Source: Melastoma dodecandrum
Taxonomy: Eukaryota; Streptophyta; Magnoliopsida; Myrtales; Melastomataceae
Length of the DNA stretch: 64,000 nucleotides
Reading direction: 5' to 3'
Assembly: GCA_029817715.1 (NCBI GenBank)
Contig: JARUPY010000387.1
Span: 3,968,001-4,032,000, forward strand
In this document: positions 54,241-64,000 of the stretch, in pieces
Numbering within the stretch: position 1 is the stretch's first letter
How the letters are laid out: the number at the start of each line of letters is the position of its first letter
Translations under genes and position numbers: made by a program
Notes under the pieces: model-generated
What the model saw: the letters and a program-made list of their open reading frames with translations, nothing else
What the model was told of the DNA's origin: nothing
The model's database searches: none

Positions 54241-57200
54241 ACTTTCATATCAAATTCATCCAATTACTCATTTGGATACATGTGCTTTGTACTATATCTT
54301 TACTAGAAAGAAAACGAAATCATATAAGCAAATGCAAGATGCATTAAAACCCCTAGTATTCATGGATAAGACCCCCTCAAGTCTGTAAAAGCAGTTGTCA
54401 TTTGTAAGTATTCATATTCCCCTAGTGGTCACATATGGGAATCAGATTATTCTTTTCATACTAAAGATCACACGATACGATTGAGAAACCTGAACAATAG
54501 CATCATGTAAAAAAAAAATCATGTAGTATAAGGTAGTATATTTATCAACCTAGACATGGCATCAATTTTAGGGTTTCAGCCTAACACAGAATCTTCCAAA
54601 ACTTGGCTCTTGGAATGAACAACGCACTGACTTATGGAATTCAGATGTTATACTCCATTTTTAGCAATCTGGGAAAAAAAATACAGCTAAAATATAGTTA
54701 ATTTCAGATGGAGCAAGCGCTGAAACAGGCAAAAAACCAGAATTATGTTCATCGCGCATGAAGAAGATTGACATTGCCAAATCCATTACCCTCAAATCCA
54801 ATTTTTTCAATGTCATCTCAAATGACAAATCAAAAAAGAGATGTGCTATACATAAACACACATAAAACTGCATCCGACCAGCAGAAAGCCATTCATTCAA
54901 CCCCATGAGAAAATATCCAACTAAAACAATAATAATGTATTAAATAAATAATAAGATCGGTCAAAGCAATTACTAAGATAAAATTATTCCAACCTAATTA
55001 TCGAGGCGAGGTACTTCATCCAAATCATCAAAATTGGCGACTCTAATTATGTCCATAATTTTGAGAAACATTACCGTTTCTAAGAAAACATAATTAGACT
55101 GAACTGAAGCCACTAAGAACAAACATTTATGCCCCAACAAAGTTGAATCAGTGAACCTGTACCAGCTATTGAAGCTCACAACAAAGATTTCATTTTTTGC
55201 ATGTTTACCCAATTCAGTTTCAGGTCGAATTAACACACGGCCCATTAAAATCAACCAATTCAAGAATTGAAAACCCACAACGAAAGGGAACCGACTCACC
55301 TGGAGGGGGGAGATTTCGAGGGAGTGGGTGTTAGTGTGTGCACGTATGTGCCAAGACACTTTAATGTATTTGTGGATAAATAATTAATAAAGACGAGTAT
55401 TTGTCATTGATTATTTTACTTTTCTGCACGTAAAATTATTAATGATAAGGTCCCACAGATTATTGAGTATATTAATCTGAAATAGTCCTTGATCGGATAA
55501 ATGTTTAGAGGGGACATGGACATCTAGATCATCGCTAAGTATAGCTGAGGTCAAGATAGACCAATGGATAGTGTATCCAAGTTATACTTAGGGGTACCCT
55601 AAGATTAGGGATACTGGACACGACCCGATTAAGAGGTTACCACTTATTGAACATCATTGGTCAATCCTCTTTATGGACGAGTGTAACTGATCTTTTGACT
55701 TGAGACCTTCATTTATTCTATGCGTGGAGTTTGCGCACTTTGACGTCGTTAAAAGCAGTCTTTAACCGGATTGTGAGTAATACGATTGTTGGGTGTGTGA
55801 CAAAGCGTAGAGAGAATAGTGTTGAGTCAATATAGGATTCATCGCTCTCTTGGATTAGAAAGTTGACATCTAGGCCACTTGATAGAGATACTAGTGACTC
55901 TAAAAACTATGGCCAAGGGAGGAATGTTATACATTCAAGTGAGTCTATTATATCTTGGTAATCAAGTAAAACAATTAATTTGGTGATGATGTATCTTGCG
56001 CCGAATTAATTGGGATGTTGGCTAGATGAAGAGATTGAATTACACGGTAATCGGTTCATAGTGGTTTATGATTTATGATCATTATCCTAACACGTTGGAT
56101 GACTAAAAACTATTGCTAGACGGTTACTTTAGTTTGTGTATGGATATACATTGCCTTCGTGTTTAGGACCTAGAGGGTCCCACGCATAGCACGTCGACAC
56201 GAACATTATATTTTGATTATTTTAGTGGATACTAAAATTAATCATTTTATTTTAAAATTAGAATTAATTGGATTATTAATTTATTCTGAAATATCGAAAG
56301 CAAATAAAAAAAAGACCAAGATCGAATATGGATTTATTCGGGTCAATATAAAAGGATATCAAATAAATATTTATTTATGTATATTTTATCCAAGATATAT
56401 ATACATATATATATATATATTATTAATATATTATTTGATATGTCTTTGCATTATTTGATTTAGCAATATTTTAATAAAATATACCTGCACGTTACGTTTT
56501 GAAGATTGTAATCAATTATTTAAAAAAAACGTAAGGATGATTGATTGCAGACGTGATAAGAATAATAACAAAAGATTGGATTTTTGCTGTCGAAAACATT
56601 TTTTATTTCTGCGATCCAAGAGGCTAGCACCTAAGGGATCGTCGAGAAGTTCGTGATCGTGTACACATGGATACAGCTAGAAGAGTCACACTTGAGACTC
56701 TTGCTCGTTCGCGAAAGTGTTTAGTTTTTACCGGAATCTCGAAGTACGTTTTCAGATAAGAATTTTATATGTTCTTATGATATAATATATGTACCAAGAT
56801 CCTTTTTATTTATTTACCGAAATCCTTCGTTATTTTGGGCATGACTAATTATAATTTTATTCCTTCCGCTCCGCTGTACCTGAACTCTAACCGTGGGGAG
56901 GGGGATTTTCCTGATTTTACCCTAATTTTATTCCACCGTGCTCACGAGAGTTGCGGAAATGGAGCCAAAAAGAAGATGACGAAAGGTAGGGGGTGAGAGA
57001 GAGGGGGACTCGTGGAATTGGAGAATCAACACCAACCCGACGGTGCTTCCTTAAACCCCTCTTTTCCTTGCAAGAAAAAAAGAGAAAGGATACCCTCTGC
57101 CTGAAGCTCCTCTGTACCCCGGCTCTCAATTCGTGGGTATGGAAAAAGCGGGTCCTCCTATACTACTGCGTCGAGTCCGAGAAACTTGCCCGAAAGGTCT

Positions 57201-58035
57201 CGCCCATTCCGACGACATCATCCACGTTCAGTCCATTAGGTGGAGGTTATGTTCAAAGTCCCCTTCTTTATTTTTTCTTGGAGCAATTCCTCTTCTGGGT
57301 CGCTCTACGATTGGGTCAAGTAGGTCGGTGGGTGGGGACTCAGGAACCGGAACTAGTTCGTTGGGTCGAGTAAAATTTAGATTAGGTTATTGGGTTAGGT
57401 AAGATTTACGTTAGGTTGTTGAGATGTGCTCTGTTCGGTAAAATTTATGTTAGATTCCCGGTTTTTCGGATTAGTTGAACTTAGAACCGTACTTGGTACC
57501 GTCGATTTTAAAAAATTTAGAACTTAAAACCTACCCGATCTATTTGAGAAACTGTACTGAAACCGACTCTATGGTACCGATTTCGACCGGTTCCTAATTT
57601 TATTCGGAATATATGTTCACTCTCGGACATGTTAACAATATTTGTTTTTTTCATCGGAGGTAAGTGAGTTTTCTCTTGTTGTTATTATTTTTACTTTGTT
57701 TTAAATTTCTCGACGCTCATGCCTACTACACACACCCCCACAATCATTTACGCGAGACGTGTTGGTGCGATTTGCACGGACGGAAAACATTAACAAGCAA
57801 CGTATGCACGGCTTCTGGTCTCGAGAGAGCCGATGGAGTCCCCTTTGTTCGCGACCCAACCAGAGTGTGGGGCCCAATTCGTTGTCCTTTTTATCCCCCT
57901 TCAATCATTAGGATTTCAGGAAAAAGGCGATGCTTTCTTCTTCACACTTTTGGGCCTCTCTCGACGTTGACAGGACAGCTCAACTGCCCCCTATAAGAAA
58001 CTATTCTTCAACTTCTGTTCCCTCACTTTTGAAAT
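54241..58035. other. Gene-poor, AT-rich stretch
   Basis: About 3.8 kb without a recognised gene. It includes an AT dinucleotide run near 56398-56420 and the GGTACCG-rich patch near 57490-57600. Sequence at about 55450-56200 has the feel of old dispersed-repeat DNA, but no terminal structure was found. Confidence 0.45.
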
Positions 58036-58229
58036 TGGGCCTCACTGGCCCATTATTGTTGGGCCTGAATGCTCCAACGCGAGGCGGTTGCGGTTGGGGG
58101 TGGGGGAAGATTTCCCTGATTTTCTGACCAAGACCCTGAACCTGGGACTGACCCCCCCCCCCCCCCAAGGAAAATCAATTAACCCCCCCGATACCAAATT
58201 CGGTTGCTGTTCCCGGGATTTTAGGGTTT
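58036..58229 (+). promoter_or_regulatory. alpha-SNAP promoter: site II cluster and telo-box
   Basis: TGGGCC at 58036-58041, GGCCCA at 58047-58052 and TGGGCC at 58060-58065 form a site II cluster. TTAGGGTTT (telo-box complement) lies at 58221-58229, about 40 bases before the ATG. A C homopolymer (58152-58166) falls between them. This set is typical of constitutive plant housekeeping promoters. Confidence 0.65.
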
Positions 58230-58271
58230 CATTCTTTCTGACTGGAGGAAGGAGGGGAGGGAAGGGAAGAG

Positions 58272-60445
58272 ATGGGAGATCAGTTTGCTAGGGGGGAGGA
58301 GTACGAGAGGAAGGCCGAGAAGAAGCTCACCGGATGGGGTCTGTTTGGTTCCAAGTACGAGGATGCCGCCGATCTATACGACAAGGCCGCCAATTCCTTC
58401 AAGCTTGACAAATCCTGTAAAAATAAATTCGAGAAGATGAAAACCGCTGCGGTTTCGGCATATAATTGAGGTTTTTCCTTGATCGGAATGTTGACTTGTT
58501 GATTTCCTTTAGGGGACAGAGCTGCCTCGAATTACATCAAGTTGGCGAATTGTCATCTTAAGGTAAAGTTCTTTCATTTTATTTTTTATTTTGGCGGGGA
58601 TTTGATTGGGTTGTGTTTTTGTGGCGGATGATCGGGTGGTTTGTGTTTTTGTGGTGGGTTTTGAAGGTCGAAAGCAAGCACGAGGCCGCTTCTTCGTTCG
58701 TGGATGCTGCCAATTGCTACAAGAAGACTTCCCCTAAGGGTATGCGTGTTGGTGCCGCCTTCTCTTTTTAGTTGCCCGCATGTTTTACTGATAATTCCCG
58801 CTATGATCTGTTGTAAATCATTTAACTGGCGAGGTCGCGGATGACATGTGACTTCTGCTTTAATGCAGATGCCATCAAGTGCTTGAGCGACGCTGTTAAT
58901 CTGTTCATGGATATTGGGCGGCTCAGCATGGCGGCCAGATACTATAAGGTGCTTTCCACACTTTGGTCCAAGGGGATTTAGTTCCTGATTGTTAAATGGG
59001 GTTAATGCAGAATTTAAGTGGCATTGTCTGCTTTAATTCGATCAAACTTGTTATCACGTGCCGTTCATGGAGGAGACTGTGTGCTTCTCCAAGGTGTGTC
59101 TGTGTTAGACATTTAGATGTTTCGTCTTTCATTAAATTATTGATCCTTGCGTCAGCTAAGGCGCCTTTTAGTAAATTTTCACTGTCTTTCGGTGTTGATG
59201 AATCTAGCACCGCTGAGTAATAACTTGTGGGTGATTGTGATTTAGATGTGGATGCTTAGTTGTTGGTTTTTGGTAAGTTGTTTGAGCTGCTTCTAGTCTG
59301 ATCAAAGCCTTGCACACTTTTTGCTATTCGCAGGACATGGCGGAATTGTGTGAGGCTGATCAAAATGTTGAAGGGGCTATTGAGAATTTCGAACAGGCGG
59401 CTGAGCTTTTTCAGAGTGAAGAAGTGACTACGTCTGCCAACCAATGCAGGCAAAAGGTGGCTCAGTTTGCAGCGCAGCTTGAACAGTAAGCCTTTCTTAA
59501 GTAACGTGTGCTCAAGAATTTCTATTTGCTGTCAAAGAGGCTACGTGGTTTCGTCCCAGATTTCGCTGATCTATCACATTGATCTTTTTATTGGAGTGTA
59601 GATCATAGTAATTGCACATGCATTTCTGAATAGAAAAATGTATGAGGCTGCTGAAGAAAGCACGCATATAATCTAGCTCTTGTAAATCTTGTTTGGTAAA
59701 TTGTTGGAGTAATACTGATTGTTTGCATAAATGCTCCAGATACAAGAAAGCTATTGATATCTATGAGGAGATTGCTCATCATTCTCTCAACAATAACTTG
59801 TTGAAATACGGAGTCAAGGGGCATCTACTCAATGCGGGGCTCTGCCAACTTTGTAAGGGTGACCCTGTTGCGATCAGCAACGCATTGGAACGTTACCAGG
59901 TATCCAGCACAACTTGCTACTTTCGTTGAATGCATCCATGCGGAATAAGAGCTCAGGCCTTCCATGTTCGCCTGCAGGACCTCGATCCTACATTTTCTCG
60001 AACAAGGGAATGCAAATTGCTTCAGGTTTCATTTATTGATATTTTGGCTAGTCTTTTCTTTTCTGGTCTCAGCATTGTGACTCCTCTGTGAAAAAATTGA
60101 GACTAAAAATTGTTCCATGGCAGGACATTGCCGCCGCCATTGATGAGGAAGATGTCGCGAAGTTTACCGATGTTGTCAAGGAATTTGACAGCATGACTCC
60201 TCTGGTAATATATCCTACTACCCCCTAATTACTTTTGTTTCCTTAAGCCCTAAATTTCTATCCCCTCATGTCCTGAAACCGGCCTTTCCTAACTTCCTCT
60301 CTCCCTAATGTCATGCTTCCGAAACCTCAAGTTAACTCCTCAGTGTTTCCATTTAACCCATCAGGATTCTTGGAAGACCACCCTTCTGCTGAGAGTAAAG
60401 GAAAAGATCAAGGCCAAGGAGCTGGAGGAGGATGATCTGACCTAA
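58272..60445 (+). CDS. ASNAP: Alpha-SNAP (alpha-soluble NSF attachment protein)
   Basis: Nine exons: 58272-58416, 58513-58562, 58667-58739, 58869-58948, 59334-59485, 59740-59899, 59978-60025, 60124-60204 and 60365-60445. They give 289 residues, the standard plant alpha-SNAP length. The N-terminus is [19 protein letters not shown] with [19 protein letters not shown], whose hydrophobic loop contacts membrane. TPR-like helices follow ([51 protein letters not shown]). The C-terminal region has [33 protein letters not shown] and acidic end LEEDDLT, whose penultimate Leu stimulates NSF in the family. From family knowledge it bridges SNARE complexes to NSF for disassembly in vesicle traffic. All splice junctions are GT-AG. 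There is no sign of the variant C-termini known from soybean nematode-resistance alleles. Confidence 0.97.
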
Positions 60446-62027
60446 GCCCACTCCCCCTCCCCTTCTTTCCTGCATCGTACTATATCATTCTGTTCATTTA
60501 GCGACTATATTGCATCTATGTGCATGATCACTCTCTACGATTGCTCACTCGGTGTGTGCATAAAAGTTTGGTGTTCCTTCCTACTCGGGAAACAACAAAT
60601 ATCTGCTCGCGGTTGAATCATCACAAGTTTCCTTTTGAAGTTATATTATCCATCATGGCACTAGCATTACAAACAGGATCAGCCCCTAGATCATTTTAAA
60701 GGGAAAGTGGGTTGCTGGATTTGGAATGCACTAGAAATACATGTCTTTACACGCAAGTGTCCGCTTTGTCTGGGCTTCAAAAATGTTTCCTCTTAAAGCA
60801 TGCTAGTGTTGACTAAGGCAGGTGCGCTGAGTGGTCGGTGGAGTTGTGCGTCACCCTTTTATGATTATATTATTACTGAAACTAAATGCACTATTGAAGT
60901 TGTCCAAGGGCCACGACATCTACTGTGTCGATGGACATTTTCATTTGCGCGAAATTCTAGCCGACCTGAACTTGATGTCGATGTTTTTTCTTGGTTTCTA
61001 AGCCAAACCCTTGTTTTCTCCCATTTGCAGAGGTGATAAGATAAGAAAACAGTAACGTTGATTCGGAACAACTTGATCGGATATCATGGGTTGTCATGAT
61101 AACTGATTAACCAAATTGGGAATAAGGTATATGAAAGAATAAGACATTCCCCAGATAAGGTTTCGTGAAAGAATTGTTCTCGAGTCTCCTACTCTTTGTA
61201 AGTTCCCTATCAATTTGGGTTTCTCCACCAGAGAGAGAGAGAGATCATATATGCTCATTCTCCCCCCCACCCCCCAATTTGATGAGCCAACATGACTCAG
61301 ACAAAGACCCATGTTTTTGTGAAATAATTTATCTTTGTTTTAAAGTGGGTTTTCGGGGTGTTAATGGGTGAGTTAGGTCAGACACTGTAAGTAATAATTG
61401 AATAGATTTAAGGAAAAGAAACCGGGACAAAAAAGGAAAATTTTGGTTACGATAATGCATTCAATCAAATCAAAACCCACTAAAATTACCCATTTTTTGC
61501 ATGACTTAAGGTTGCACCAATGACTTCCCACGACCGCCCCCAGAAAGAAAATGATGTCCAAAAGAAGATATCTCCCTTAATCTAACCAATGACGACTTGT
61601 CCTACTCGGAAATTTATGTTTGTGGGGAATGCTATTTCTTATCACCTTTGTATGCCCTCGATTGACTTTTAATAATGTTGTGGCGTGGCGTGGGAGGTTC
61701 AAATCATGTCGTTGCTGTTTCCTCATTTTTACTTGTTAAAAAACCCACCGTCTTTCCGTTACTGAATAATCCTCATCTTGAAAATATTTTGTATTTTAAA
61801 ATATTTATTTTAAAAATTTGACTCGACTTTTACAAAGTCGAACTTGTTTTGAATTTTAAAAAATGAGTATCGCAAAATTGATCGTGACTAACATTAATTT
61901 GGAACGGCTTTCCCCTCCATCCTAATTCTCCAATCAAGGTCTCCACGTGGCAAGGGTGCATCCCTACCATAACTTTCCGTAGGAGCTCTCGCACCTAATC
62001 ATCTCCTTCCGCCCATCACCTTTCCCC
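60446..62027. other. alpha-SNAP 3' region and intergenic DNA
   Basis: No further gene is recognised. A short GA run lies near 61230-61241 and a C-rich patch near 61263-61275. Sequence before 62028 should hold the promoter of the next gene. Confidence 0.45.
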
Positions 62028-62034
62028 TATATAA
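62028..62034 (+). promoter_or_regulatory. TATA box of the WUN1-like gene
   Basis: TATATAA preceded by a C-rich tract. Transcription would be expected to start near 62060, which limits where the start codon of the following gene can lie. Confidence 0.65.
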
Positions 62035-62160
62035 TGCTCGCTTCGTCCAAACAACCTTCCCCACCCCCACCTAAGACATATACTGGTGTTGTCTTCCTCC
62101 GACCGAAGCCTCGTTAGCCTTCCGTATCCCCAACCTCATCGCCCTCAGACACCCACAGAA

Positions 62161-62712
62161 CTGGCTAATCAATCCCAAGAAACTCCGCAGAAGGAGACCT
62201 TGTCCGCTCCATCCCCTGGCGGAAAGGAAGGCGCCGTCGTCGTGCGCGCCCTCTACGAGGCCCTTTGCTCCCGTGACGTGGACACCGTCCATCGCCTCCT
62301 CACGCCTGACCTTGAGTGGTGGTTCCATGGCCCTCCGAGTCACCAGCACTTGATGCGCCTCCTGACTGGCTCGCACGGTAGGCGCCAGCAGCCACAGCAA
62401 CAACAACCCCCCTTCGCCTTCGTCCCCGACACGATCACCTCATTCGAGGGGCTCGTGATCGCCGAGGGCCACGACAAGCGCTGTTCCGTCTTCTGGGTCC
62501 ATGCTTGGACAGTCTCCGACGAAGGGGTGATCACCCAGGTAAGGGAGTACTTCAACACTTCCCTCACCGTCACCCGCTTCGGCGGCACCGAGGCATCGTC
62601 GTCAGAGATCACCCCGGTCCCCTCCACCGACGCCCTCTGCGCATCCATCTGGGAGAGCAGCCTGTCGGACCAAGTCGGGAAGTCGGTCCCCGGTCTGGTC
62701 CTGGCGCTGTAA
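62161..62712 (+). CDS. Wound-induced protein 1 / SAG20-like, NTF2-fold domain; apparent CTG start
   Basis: The frame contains the WUN1/SAG20 hallmarks VVVRALYEALCSRDVDTVHR, LLTPDLEWWFHGPPSHQHLM, SFEGLVIAEGHDKR and FWVHAWTVSDEGVITQVREY, then FNTSLTVTRF and a C-terminal CASIWESSLSDQVGKSVPGL. From family knowledge these are small NTF2/SnoaL-fold proteins induced by wounding or senescence, with no proven enzyme role. The sequence has no in-frame ATG upstream of the domain. The first in-frame ATG (62353) lies inside it, and the TATA box at 62028 leaves little room for an upstream exon. I set the start at the CTG at 62161 because it precedes GCTAATCAATCCCAAG, reads like a natural N-terminus (xANQSQETPQK) and has G at -3 and +4. 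This start is inference. The domain assignment is firm. Confidence 0.8.
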   Translation: MANQSQETPQKETLSAPSPGGKEGAVVVRALYEALCSRDVDTVHRLLTPDLEWWFHGPPSHQHLMRLLTGSHGRRQQPQQQQPPFAFVPDTITSFEGLVIAEGHDKRCSVFWVHAWTVSDEGVITQVREYFNTSLTVTRFGGTEASSSEITPVPSTDALCASIWESSLSDQVGKSVPGLVLAL

Positions 62713-63235
62713 GAAAGCCAACAATGGCTTGAAGTTATGGCCGTGTGTCCTGCTAGCTAAAGTCTGGTTATAAGGTGGTCTGGCCGTGGCGTGTCGTTTT
62801 CTACTGTAAGGTGGTGTCGTTTTTATGCTGTAATTCTATCCTAGCCTAATCCGGACATGTCGAAGGAGACGACATGGGGTCGTCATTCTGATGATGCTGT
62901 AATAAAACCTTGCCCTGTCCATGATTTTCTGATTATTGTCGCAAAATTGGGTTTTGCTTCACGTGATCCTCCTGCCCTCATGCGTCTCCCACAAGGATTG
63001 CATGAAATTTTGGTGATTCGCCACGTGATGCCATAAATTAGTCTAAAGTGGGAGATTGGTGAACATGATTAGCTGATGGGACTATCAATTAGCGTGACCA
63101 GTGGAACGACAGTTTGCTAGGAGAGCCATCAATCTCGATATCCTAACTCGCAGCTCCACCGTTGAGTTTCACAGTTTCCACCTTCCATTTTTCCTTCCCA
63201 TCTAGCTCGAATTCGCAGTGGGTGTCTTTGCCGAC
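62713..63235. other. Spacer between the WUN1-like and CHX genes
   Basis: 3' UTR and intergenic sequence followed by the CHX leader. No other gene is recognised. Confidence 0.5.
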
Positions 63236-64000
63236 ATGAAGATGTCGCGCCGGTTGATGATAAACGATACGTCGTCGTCGCTCAGGACGAAGCGCCTGGT
63301 CTGCTGGAGGGCCTCCAAGGTCACCAAATCCAGCTTCTTATGGCAGGACGGCCCTCCTTTCCATGTCCCCACGATCCTCCTCTACTTTCAGCTCATTGTC
63401 ATCTTCCTCGTCACGAGCCTCGTCCATTTCGTCCTCAAGCCTTTCAACCAAATCTCCCTCGTCTCCCAGCTCGTCGTAAGGTTCTCCCTCCCCTCTGTTT
63501 ATGCAGAACGTTAATGAGGGAGGTGATAATGGATGGGACGACTTCTCTTCCTCTTTTTTCAATGTCTTCTGAGCAGGCAGGGATCATCCTGGGGCCTTCG
63601 TGCATCGGCAGGATCACATCTTTAGGGGAATACATGTTTCCTGACCGGGGAGTGGCTGTCGTCGAGACATTGACGACGTTTGGCGTTATGTGCTTACTCT
63701 TCACCACGGGTGTCAAGATGGACCCTGCCATCATGTTCCACCCTGGCCACACTGCGATCGTGATCGGCATAGCGATATGCGTCTCGATGATCCTCACTAC
63801 CGCCCTTGCGATAGTTACTACGTTTCATCTCCCGAGTGACAGCAGCCTCTTCAAGTCCCTGCCCTACATCGCCTCTGCGCACACCCTGACTGGCTTTCCC
63901 GCAGTTTCAGGCCTCCTGAGCGAGCTGCATCTCCTCAACACTGAACTGAGCCACATTGCGATTCCCACGGCCATGTTCAGCGATGTGATTGGGATGTCCC
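63236..64000 (+). CDS. Cation/H+ antiporter, CHX family (5' part; runs off the window)
   Basis: Exon 1 is 63236-63475 and exon 2 runs from 63577 past the window end. The start at 63236 gives MKMSRRLMINDTSSS; another Met is two codons later. The first membrane helix lies in ILLYFQLIVIFLVTSLVHFV and leads into KPFNQISLVSQLVAGIILGP, the opening of the Na+/H+ exchanger (CPA2) domain. More helices follow (GVMCLLFTTGVKMDPAIMF, AIVIGIAICVSMILTTALAI), then the exchanger segment HTLTGFPAVSGLLSELHLLN. From family knowledge CHX proteins move K+ and adjust pH in endomembranes or the plasma membrane, often in pollen or guard cells. The intron between SQLV and AGII is in frame. A GTAAGG donor and a CAG/GCAGGG acceptor are used, though a second AG four bases on is possible but out of frame. 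Confidence 0.9.

Noticed and set aside
56213..56458. AT-rich 81-codon open frame
   Set aside because: Ile/Tyr-rich translation of AT repeats; no coding features.
61681..61710. GGTTCAAATC-like sequence suggesting a tRNA T-arm
   Set aside because: No acceptor stem, anticodon arm or D-arm could be paired around it.
63218..63235. Upstream extension of the CHX frame (GTG start)
   Set aside because: It has no ATG; the first ATG at 63236 gives a normal N-terminus.

Overview
This is nuclear DNA of a flowering plant, most likely a eudicot. The evidence is multi-exon genes with GT-AG introns whose products belong to plant families (chalcone isomerase-like protein, alpha-expansin, class III peroxidase, LBD factor, NPF transporter, CHX antiporter, wound-induced protein), AT-rich intergenic DNA, plant promoter motifs (TATA boxes, telo-box, TGGGCC site II elements) and typical plant transposable elements. 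I cannot name the species. There is no operon, CRISPR array, or sign of organellar or bacterial sequence.

Layout. 1-6 kb: a decayed LRR receptor-kinase fragment, a four-exon membrane protein on the minus strand, and a CHIL (type IV chalcone isomerase-fold) gene. 6.4-15 kb: a transposon-rich block. It holds a non-autonomous hAT element with an exact 8-bp target duplication, a lone LTR end with primer-binding site, a decayed bZIP gene fused to a 5'-truncated Ty1/copia element, and a Mutator-like MITE with an exact 9-bp target duplication. 17-25 kb: an alpha-expansin, RPS26, the C-terminal half of a TRM1 gene as a pseudogene, a candidate IDA-like secreted peptide and a small DUF688-like gene. 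28-40 kb: an LBD15-like transcription factor, a class III peroxidase, a LINE remnant and an NPF (NRT1/PTR) transporter. 41-45 kb: a sororin-like gene containing a tandemly duplicated exon pair, followed by an atypical bHLH gene, both on the minus strand. 45-58 kb: gene-poor, with an AVT6-type amino-acid transporter that carries two frame-disrupting lesions, a GTCGAC-rich minisatellite and other repeats. 58-64 kb: alpha-SNAP, a WUN1/SAG20-like gene with no usable ATG ahead of its domain, and the start of a CHX cation/H+ antiporter that runs off the window.

The genes do not form a pathway; they are independent plant transcription units. I rebuilt exon structures by hand. Each multi-exon model has splice dinucleotides at every junction and keeps one frame from start to stop, except the pseudogenes. 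I found no convincing previously undescribed system. The most unusual items are the in-frame exon-pair duplication in the sororin-like gene, the apparent non-AUG start of the WUN1-like gene, the CHIL start codon split by an intron, and the copia element silenced only by nonsense codons.
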